A stretch of DNA of 64,000 nucleotides. It comes from Procambarus clarkii. Its lineage: Eukaryota > Arthropoda > Malacostraca > Decapoda > Cambaridae. The notes under the pieces were generated by a model. It did not search any database and was not told the origin of the DNA. It saw only the letters and a list, made by a program, of their open reading frames with translations. Positions 56,666 to 64,000 of the stretch are shown in pieces. The stretch lies in NCBI RefSeq assembly GCF_040958095.1, contig NC_091188.1, positions 5,589,056 through 5,653,055 of the forward strand. The letters run 5' to 3'. A program made the translations under genes and the position numbers. Positions within the stretch are counted from its first letter, which is position 1. Every line of letters begins with the position of its first letter.

Positions 56666-57206
56666 GTGTGTATAGTGTTGATGGGGAGTCATCAGATGCT
56701 AGAACTGAATTATATGCTAGTACTTGTTATATTACGCGCCACCAAACTTTGCTACCCTCTCGTTGGTATGTCAATGTCTTTCTCACGTTCTCGTGCATCT
56801 GTCAACAGAATTATTTTTGTATATGACATATTTTTGTTTAATTATCATTGAAAACCTTGTTTAGATGGGTTGATCTTCTTTTATAGCGATTTCAGGTTAA
56901 CAACCGGTTTGTAATCGATCGCAATTCAACACTGATACCAAAACCTAAGATGATCTCCTTCTGTGCATTTGTAGGTTATTTTTTAGGATATGAATATTTT
57001 GATGTTATAATGTTCGAGATGCAAACATTTGAGCCTGGCTATTAACATCTATGTGGATAACATCCCAATTATCATTCCCCAGCGAGTTGCACACCCCCTG
57101 CTTGTCTCCTTCATCCCAGAGGTAAGAGGTGTGAGATGCTGCACTCTCACAGTCTCAGTCTTATTGCTGGTGTTCACTGCCTGATGATGCGAGGAACCAG
57201 CCTCGC
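56666..57206. other. unassigned sequence
   Basis: Nothing recognisable beyond short chance frames. Confidence 0.4.
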
Positions 57207-57549
57207 CCTCTTAAAAATAACGTCACTTTTGGCTCGTATGCGCGCTATGGCCAAATTTGGACGTAATTTGAAATGAAATCGACTCACAAAAGTGACGTTC
57301 TGTTCCGTTTTCTATTTGAGTCGTCGGGCCTATGCGGAGAGGTTACGAGAGGACACTTTAAATTAACGTTTTTCATAACGTTTTGAAACTTTATGGTAAT
57401 TTCCTGCCCACCTAACCTATCAGAGGACCCTTAACTTACTGTTGTTGAAAAAAAAAGTCCCAAATTTATTTTCATTTTTTTTTTTTTCAAATTACGTCCA
57501 AATTCGGCCATACGGACAAACGGCCAAAAGCGACGTTCTTTTTAAGAGG
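57207..57549. mobile_element. 343-bp MITE with terminal inverted repeats
   Basis: It starts cctcttaaaaataacgtcac and ends gacgttctttttaagagg. A second internal complement pair is ggccaaatttggacgtaatt versus aattacgtccaaattcggcc. It is the better-preserved sister of the insertion in copy 2. Confidence 0.85.
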
Positions 57550-57579
57550 ACAGGTTGCGGTGTTTGACAAGGTGTTCTG

Positions 57580-57935
57580 CCAGACCAGTGGTCACCGGGG
57601 AGGCCTGGTCGAACAGCGGGTCGCCGGGATATGAGCCCCGAAATCATCTCAAGGTAACCGGGTTCAGTGAAGACTCCGACATGTGCATAGGAAAATGAAT
57701 ATGGTTCGATAAGTGGAAGATAGGTAGGAAATCATCAACAGCTCGCGCCACCTGGTGTTGGTTCGTGTCTCCCACAAAGTGTTGACATTGATTTTGATAT
57801 AGAATTTCATCGAGATATTCTTGATATAGTAATGGTTCATTGTCTTTCCAATGATTGTGATAGCATAAGAGAATTGATTCACGACCCTGACCCATTGTCC
57901 ATAGCCGAAAGAAGATCAATTCTTTTGACACTCTA
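57580..57935 (-). mobile_element. SINE tail and I-like LINE endonuclease fragment
   Basis: Bases 57580-57660 carry the SINE tail word ccccgaaatcatctcaaggt. On the minus strand 57660-57930 encodes QCQHFVGDTNQHQVARAVDD then HIHFPMHMSESSLNP, an AP-endonuclease segment homologous to the stubs behind the peptide genes. Confidence 0.7.
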
Positions 57936-58412
57936 ATTATTATTAGTAGTAATAGTAGTAGTAGTATTTATATTTATTGGAGTTTATTAGCTAAAAAATA
58001 TTTTTATTTTTATATTTTATTACATACGATTACAACAAATAACAATAGTAAAATTACAAATATTTTGTATTAATTACATGTTGAGTAAAAGTGTTGTGTC
58101 TAAAAACTTCATAAAACCTAAGTCCACTACGGGCTCACCATAACCCGTACTACATAGAAATTTTTTAATCCGAATAGCTGAATCTAAAACATCAACAAAT
58201 TAATCAATTTACTGATTAATCAATTAATCCAACATCAATTAATCAAACATTCCTATAAAACATTACTGCTATATATTTGCATGGCACAAGAATAAAAATG
58301 AAATAAAAAGAAGTGGCTTGAGTTATTCTTAATTGTCATATCTGGAAGTGCTGGTCCTCGGCTGTTGGGGTAGGGGGGGGGAGAGTGGACCAGACTCGAA
58401 GCATATCAGACT
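57936..58412. other. 3' flank of inverted copy 8
   Basis: AT-rich sequence with a short (agt)n run at 57940-57966. A decayed single unit of the ctggtccact minisatellite near 58385 marks the 3' side of copy 8. Confidence 0.5.
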
Positions 58413-61400
58413 TTAAATGTAAGCTGAACTTCCACCATATCTTATTTTGGGCTTTGATTTACGTCTAGGTGTTGTGAGCAGCGCTCCCTGTTGAGGAGAT
58501 TAAAACGAATCATTTTAGTTCACAATGCGTCAGATTCATTGTGTAAATCAAGTATTGATAAATGTTTAAATGTAAATAACATGTGTATGTAAGATCATAT
58601 ATATTATTAATGCCAATATACAACCGTTAATGTGATTTGTATTATTTATTGGTCACCATTATTACCATTATTTTATAATTCATTGTGTCGGGGGACAGGA
58701 AGCCAGAGTATATTCATACACGTTAGGCTTTTATTGGAGGTCCTCCCATCAGGGTCGAATTACTGACCCCGCTCAGGATACAACCCGTTCTCGCACTTTC
58801 GTATAGTCAATATTGACTTATTAAATACGTGCATATGTGACATACTAAACATACTAGTTTACCTTGAAAAGCTTCATAGAAAACACCAACCTTACCTAAC
58901 CTTCTTAGTATGTTAAGATAAGCATCTTATTGCTTCGTAATTACAATTATTACTTAACCTATTATAGGTATAGGTTAAGTAATAATTGTAATTACGAAGC
59001 AATAAGATGCTTATCTTAACATACTAACAAGGTTAGGTAAGGTCGGTGTTTTCTATGAAGCTTTTCAAGGTAAACTAGTATGTCACATATGCACGTATTT
59101 AATAAGTCAGTATTGACTATAAGAAAGTGCGAGAACGGGTTGCAGGATATGCAACACCGCAACAAGCTGACTAACTCCCGAGTACCTAGTATTACCTGGA
59201 ATCTATTTTGAATATATATCTCTACTGAAATTTAAATGAAAATGTCCGTGAAACAGAGTTCATAAGATGGATTGTCTTACCAGAAGAGGCCACTTAGCAT
59301 CCCTGCCTCCGGCAACTACTTTTATTACTGAAGCTGGGTCCGCCTCTCTGGTCACCCTTCCACCATGGTCCCCCCTGCTTCCGTTTTCTGTAACCAGCGA
59401 CATAGGCGTTACAGCCCCTTATTGCGCCGTTGCGGCAGCTTAATCACACTCAAACGACTCTGGTTTCGTTACTTTATCGGTGATAAGAGGTAACAATGAT
59501 AAAGATTATATTGTATGTCAATTTATAGTTTATTACTGTCAACAATTATTGATTTTTACCTGAGGAAATTTGTCTCCTGTTCAAAGTTATGCCATTCTGA
59601 AGTCAAAGACAATTGGACACAAATAGGTCTGATATTGCAACAGGGAATCTTAAACTGGAGTACAAGTACCTGTACAGTGGAGCTCCTGCTAGAGTGTATA
59701 TGTTCCAAGGTTGCTCTAGTGTGTATATGTTCCAAGGTTGCTCTAGTGTGTATATGTTCCAAGGTTGCTCTAGTGTGTATATGTTCCAAGGTTGCTCTAG
59801 TGTGTATATGTTCCAAGGTTGCTCTAGTGTGTATATGTTCCAAGGTTGCTCTAGTGTGTATATGTTCCAAGGTTGCTCTAGTGTGTATATGTTCCAAGGT
59901 TGCTCTAGAGTGTATATGTTCCAAGGTTGCTCTAGTATGTATATGTTCCAAGGTTGCTCTAGTGTGTATATGTTCCAAGGTTGCTCTAGAGTGTATATGT
60001 TCCAAGGTTGCTCTAGTATGTATATGTTCCAAGGTTGCTCTAGTGTGTATATGTTCCAAGGTTGCTCTAGTATGTATATGTTCCAAGGTTGCTCTAGTGT
60101 ACTCACCTAGTTGTGTATGCGAGTGTTGAGCTTTGGCTCTTTGGTCCCACCTCTCAACCGTCAACCTACTGGTGTACAGATTCCTGAGCTTCTCGGGCAT
60201 CATCATATATGCATTTGAAACTGTGTATGGAGTTTGCCTCCACCACATCACTTAACCACATTAATCACTCAACCACTGAAATAGTTAATTCTAATTACTG
60301 TGGCTCATTTGGGTATTCAGCTTCCACCTGTGTCCCCTTGTGCGTGTACCACCAGTGTTAAATAATCTATCCTGGTCTACCCTGTCAATTCCCCCCTGAG
60401 AATTTTGTATGTGGTGATCCTGTCTATCCGAGCTCTTCTGTCTTCCCGCGACGTGAGGTGCAGTTCACACAGCCTTTCCTCGTAACTCATGCCTCTTAGT
60501 TCTCGGACTAGCCTAGTGGCATATCTCTGAACTTTTTCCAGCTTCGACTTGTGCTTGACAAGGTACGGGCTCCATGCTCGGGCCGCATACTCCAGAATAG
60601 GCCTTATATATGTGGTATACAAGGTTTTGAAAGATTCCTTACACGGGTTTCTGAACGCAGGTCTGATATTAGCCAGCCTCGCATTCTCTGCCGATGTTAT
60701 TCTTTTTATGTAGGCTTCAGGAGACAGGTTTGGCGTGATATCAACTCCTAGATTTTTCTCTCTGTCCGTTTCGTAAAGGACTTCATCTCCCATTCGGTAT
60801 CCAGTGTCTGGCCTCCTATTTCCTCCACCTAGTTTCATTACCTTACATTTACTCGGGTTGAACTTTAGTAGCCCTTTGTTGGACTATTCCATTAGTTTGT
60901 CTAGGTCATCTTGTAGCCTCATACTATCTTTCTCTGTCTTAATCCTCCTCACAATTTTTGCATCATTAGCAAACATTGAGAGGAACGAGTCTATTCCCTT
61001 TAGGAGATCATTTACATATATCAGAAACAGTATAGGTCCAAAGACTGATCCCTGTGGGACTTCATTGGGGACGCCTCGCCACCTCGAGACCTCACCCCTC
61101 ATAATGACTCGCTGTCTTCTGTTGCTTAGGTACTCCCTTATCCAGTGGAGTCATCTTGCATGGTATCTTCTCCGTTATCTTGCATGATATGCAAGTTAGA
61201 GACACTGGCCTGTAGTTTAGTGCCACCTTATCACCCCTTCTTGAATATCGGGACTACATTAGCAGTCTTCCAAATTTTTGGCAGTTCACCTGTTACCAGT
61301 AATTTGTTATACACCATGGAGAGTGGCAGGCACTAAGCTTCTGCTTCTTCCTTCAATATCTATGGTGAGATCCAAGGTAGTGTGTACATGTTCCAAGGTT

Positions 61401-61916
61401 GCTCTAATGTGTATATGTTCCAAGATACGAATATATATATATATGGTGGTTAGAGTTGTAATTTGCTATTGTGCAAGCACTCCCATCACATTGTTTGGTT
61501 AGGTACCCAATAACCCACTGCACAATATGTGTTAGAACCCTGTCTATGTAGAACAGATGAGAATGTACATATGCTGGTTAGCACTGTTAAAGCTCTTCAG
61601 TCACCTCCTATCGTTGAGTGCTCAATAATCATAGCTATAGAGGGCAGAAGAAAATGTATATATTCTAGTTAGCATTGTATAAATAAGAACCACGTCTAAG
61701 ATGGAAAACAAAACATGCGCAACCTTTTAACATATAAACACGAGGAAACACACCAGGGGAAAGTGTACCCCCGTTAGAAAACTGTATAATAATTAGCAGG
61801 ACAAAACTACTTAATCAGTGTGACTACAGACCAGGGTTGGGTAGTGAGCTGACGAGGACGCTGCACCACAGAGCCAACACCACCACCACACACCACACCA
61901 CACATGACACTCTCAT
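58413..61916 (-). CDS. copy 8 (inverted): secreted basic peptide precursor (88 aa)
   Basis: Coding parts on the minus strand are 61916-61832, 59387-59281 and 58487-58413; the ATG exon begins at 62015. The signal peptide is identical to copies 1, 5 and 7. The middle exon has GGRVTR then EADPASVIKVVAGGRDAKWP. The last exon, GALLTTPRRKSKPKIRYGGS then SAYI and TAA, is the most diverged but keeps the P-K-I-R-aromatic-G pattern and exact length (24 codons). Acceptors (ttacag, ctcaacag), donors and phases 1/0 are intact. It is oriented tail-to-tail with copy 7. A promoter or exon 1 was not found before the window ends. Confidence 0.72.
58781..59142. mobile_element. fold-back element in intron 3 of copy 8
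   Basis: Near-perfect arms of about 175-180 bp (58781-58962 and 58970-59142) meet at a 7-bp loop. Outer ends read caacccgttctcgcactt and its complement aagtgcgagaacgggttg. The left arm has a 9-bp extra segment (ctaaacata). There is no coding capacity, and the high arm identity suggests recent insertion. Confidence 0.9.
59690..60098. repeat. 27-bp minisatellite in intron 2 of copy 8
   Basis: About fifteen units of tgttccaaggttgctctagt plus gtgtata form the tract. Single to few units are found in the same intron of copies 1-7 (reverse complement). The period is a multiple of three, so all frames stay open. No protein is implied. Confidence 0.95.
60099..61375 (-). mobile_element. LINE reverse-transcriptase 3' half inserted in copy 8
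   Basis: On the minus strand the RT blocks are VPQGSVFGPILFLIYVNDL (61040-61096), FANDAKI in place of FADD (about 60990), LGVDITPNLSPEAYIKRI (60740) and YIRPILEYAARAWSPYL (60560-60610). The catalytic motif is altered (second Asp lost) and the 5' half is missing. It splits the 27-bp minisatellite, one unit of which remains at 61376-61425. Confidence 0.85.
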
Positions 61917-62097
61917 CCCTCACGCTCGTCTCCCACACCTCGGACCGGCTGTGCTGGCAAGGGGTCAAAGCCGGATACTTCCTGCTCGTCAGCCCTCGGT
62001 AAATGTTCTTCCCTCCTGCAGTAGAGGACAGCAAAATGAAACATAATATTATATTTTACTGAAAAATATATTATGTTTAGAATAATAGCAACAGAAG

Positions 62098-62098
<1 letters not shown>

Positions 62099-62171
<73 letters not shown>
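62099..62171. repeat. (AAT)n in intron 1 of copy 8
   Basis: It lies at the same place relative to the exon acceptor as the ATT tracts of copies 1, 2, 4 and 6, in reverse orientation. Confidence 0.93.
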
Positions 62172-62790
62172 GGACTACTAATGACTGTTAATGGAAACAT
62201 GTAATCGGAAGGGGCCATTGAGGAGGATTCGAACCTGCACACTGAGTACTCCTAAGCACACTGGGTATTCCCTGCAGGCACACAGTTGTTTAAGGCGTGT
62301 GCTTGGGAGTGTCCAGGTTCGAATCCTCTTCATGATTCCTACTGATTTTCTTAATAATAATATCATCATGTTTCAATTTCGCGTGGTGTGAATTTATGTA
62401 CTACATGTAATGATAAACATATTGATCATAATACAATTTATAATTTTAATGAGAGGGATAATATAAAGAAAATGTATATATACAGATCATCTTATCCCAT
62501 AATAACCCTTAAGCAGTTGACAGCTCATTAGCCCAACACTAACCTGGTGGTGAGAAGATCTTAGATGTATTACTTCTTGAAAGACTAATAAAAATATATG
62601 ATAATTAATACATTCATTAAAATATTTACCAACTAACAGGGTTTTTTTAGATAAAAAAAATAGCCCTGGCGGATAAAAATTAAATCGATCAATAGTCTTG
62701 AATGTAGAGAGGACACAGGTGTCATTTTCTTGGACATAGTTCAAGCCTTTGTTAGGCTTTGACACAAAGGCTCGATTTATAGGTTTGTTA
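62172..62790 (-). other. intron 1 of copy 8 with tRNA-like SINE pieces
   Basis: Two tRNA-type B-box words, aggattcgaacctgcac (reverse) and aggttcgaatcctcttc (forward), lie at 62222-62330. They look like SINE ends in opposite directions. The remainder resembles intron 1 of the other copies. Confidence 0.5.
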
Positions 62791-62819
62791 GGCTTTGGCA
62801 CAAAGGCTCGATATATAGC

Positions 62820-63030
62820 TTTAACCGTGGACATTTTCAAGAGGAAACTAGATTTATTCCTCCAAGGAGTGCCGGACCAACCGGGCTGTGGTGGGTATGT
62901 GGGCCTGCGGGCCGCTCCAAGCAACAGCCTGGTGGACCAAACTCTCACAAGTCAAGCCTGGCCTCGGGCCGGGCTTGGGGAGTAGAAGAACTCCCAGAAC
63001 CCCATCAAGCAGGTATCAACCAGGTAACTT
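62820..63030 (+). mobile_element. LINE C-terminal tail and 3' UTR
   Basis: The frame reads IFKRKLDLFLQGVPDQPGCG then the Gly/Ala-rich end SQAWPRAGLGE and a stop. It is followed by gtagaagaactcccagaacc, typical of a LINE 3' end rather than a host gene. It is inserted in intron 1 of copy 8. Confidence 0.7.
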
Positions 63031-63411
63031 GCGGTGTTGCTGGAAATTTTTCTACGATTCCTTAAAAACTGTTTAAGAGAGCGAACTTTACATGTTTCCA
63101 TTCACAGTCATTAGTAGTCCTGAGAGCTCACCGTTGACACAACTGCCCACCGGGAGAGTGAGACCTGACCATTACTGTGCAACATTTACATTCCAAACAT
63201 TGCAGATAACTGCACATGTTTTTAGAGGCGCCAGTCAGAGGACGTAGATCTCGTTATTGAAATGAATGTGATTAACGTCCTCTGAATTATTTAGGTACTG
63301 GTACGTCCTATCAATAAATGAAAGCTTCCAGTTTATTTTATCTTGAGGATGGGATTATTAAATTTCTGATGTCTAAACAGTATCTCAGGAGAACATCCGC
63401 CAGTCAGTACA

Positions 63412-63803
63412 CCACCCGTGAGTCCTAGCAGCGTCCGTGAGTCCTAGCAGCATCCATGAGTCCTAGCAGCATCCGTGAGTCCTAGCAACATCCGTGAGTC
63501 CTAGCAGCATCCGTGAGTCCTAGCTGCATCCGTGAGTCCTAGCAACATCCGTGAGTCCTAGCAGCTTCCGTGAGTCCTAGCAACATCCGTGAGTCCTAGC
63601 AGCATCCGTGAGTCCTAGCAGCGTCCGTGAGTCCTAGCAGCATCCGTGAGTCCTAGCAACATCCGTGAGTCCTAGCAGCATCCGTGAGTCCTAGCAGCGT
63701 CCGTGAGTCCTAGCAGCCTCCGTGAGTCCTAGCAGCATCCGTGAGTCCTAGCAACATCCGCGAGTCCTAGCAACATCCGTGAGTCCTAGCAGCCTCCGTG
63801 AGT
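63412..63803. repeat. 19-bp minisatellite
   Basis: About twenty units of cgtgagtcctagcagcatc alternate with an agcaacatc variant. The flanks are unrelated, and the tract lies where intron 1/exon 1 of copy 8 would be expected. Confidence 0.95.
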
Positions 63804-63879
63804 CATTCATGAACACAAAGATATTAAGCAAGATGAACAGTAAACTCATGTTCATCCTGTATTTTTATTACTACAGTGC

Positions 63880-64000
63880 TACAGTAGACTCCGCTGCACG
63901 TCTTATTAAAAGTCCGGTAGTACAATCGGGTACGTTTTCGACGCAAAATAGAGAATTCCGGGTTCGAATCCTGGACGGGAGAGAATAAATGAATGACCAC
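63880..64000 (+). mobile_element. tRNA-like SINE fragment at window end
   Basis: The B-box word gggttcgaatcctgg (63960-63974) is preceded by a tRNA-like anticodon-arm region without a good A box. It is cut by the window end. Confidence 0.45.

Noticed and set aside
59690-60098. CRISPR array
   Set aside because: Repeats are head-to-tail without spacers, in a eukaryotic intron.
59515-60251. 204- and 231-codon frames of repeated CSKVALVCI or ATLEHIHTR
   Set aside because: These are products of a 27-bp minisatellite whose period is divisible by three.

Overview
The window looks like nuclear DNA of a decapod crustacean, most likely a crayfish. This is inferred from short GT-AG exons in AT-rich introns, long (TA)n and (ATT)n tracts, degenerate TTAGG telomere-like motifs, and dense tRNA-derived SINEs, LINEs, fold-back MITEs and one Penelope-like element. 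No species-level match could be run. Most long open frames here are microsatellites, minisatellites or repeats, and the real genes are built from exons too short to stand out.

Region 1 (about 0.8-8.2 kb, + strand) holds the 3' part of a trypsin-fold (S1) serine protease. Five well-supported coding exons carry the His (TAAHC), Asp (YNDIALLK) and Ser (GDSGGPL) motifs and end at a TAG. A possible 40-nt exon lies just upstream. The signal and pro-region exons are not seen and may lie outside the window. Introns carry a LINE fragment, fold-back MITEs and minisatellites.

Region 2 (about 8.2-13.1 kb) is mostly repeats and unassigned sequence.

Region 3 (about 13.1-62.0 kb) is the main result: a tandem array of eight paralogous genes for small secreted, strongly basic peptides of 79-93 residues. 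Seven copies run head-to-tail on the + strand and the eighth is inverted (- strand). Each + copy has a TATA-like box 29 nt before a TCAGT-type initiator, a noncoding first exon of exactly 104 nt, an exon with 5' UTR and an almost invariant signal peptide, an exon with a conserved RVTR/RVKR furin-type site followed by a hypervariable segment, and a last exon encoding an Arg/Pro-rich tail (RP-x-I/L-x-F-G). Intron phases (1, then 0) are kept in all eight. The middle coding exon varies from 92 to 122 nt but is always 2 modulo 3. No known family was recognised. A secreted antimicrobial or hormone-like peptide is the best inference. A kappaB-like palindrome lies about 117 nt before the start site in most copies and 92 nt before it in copy 4, which fits an immune-inducible gene.

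Between and inside the copies lie RNase H-bearing LINE fragments that appear to have been amplified with the units, a CR1-like LINE nested in one of them, a Penelope-like element with a GIY-YIG domain, MITEs, SINEs and a GC-rich unclassified repeat ORF. Copies 5 and 6 look like the most recent duplication. From about 62.2 kb to the end the sequence is intron 1 of the inverted copy, a LINE 3' tail, a 19-bp minisatellite and a tRNA-like SINE fragment.
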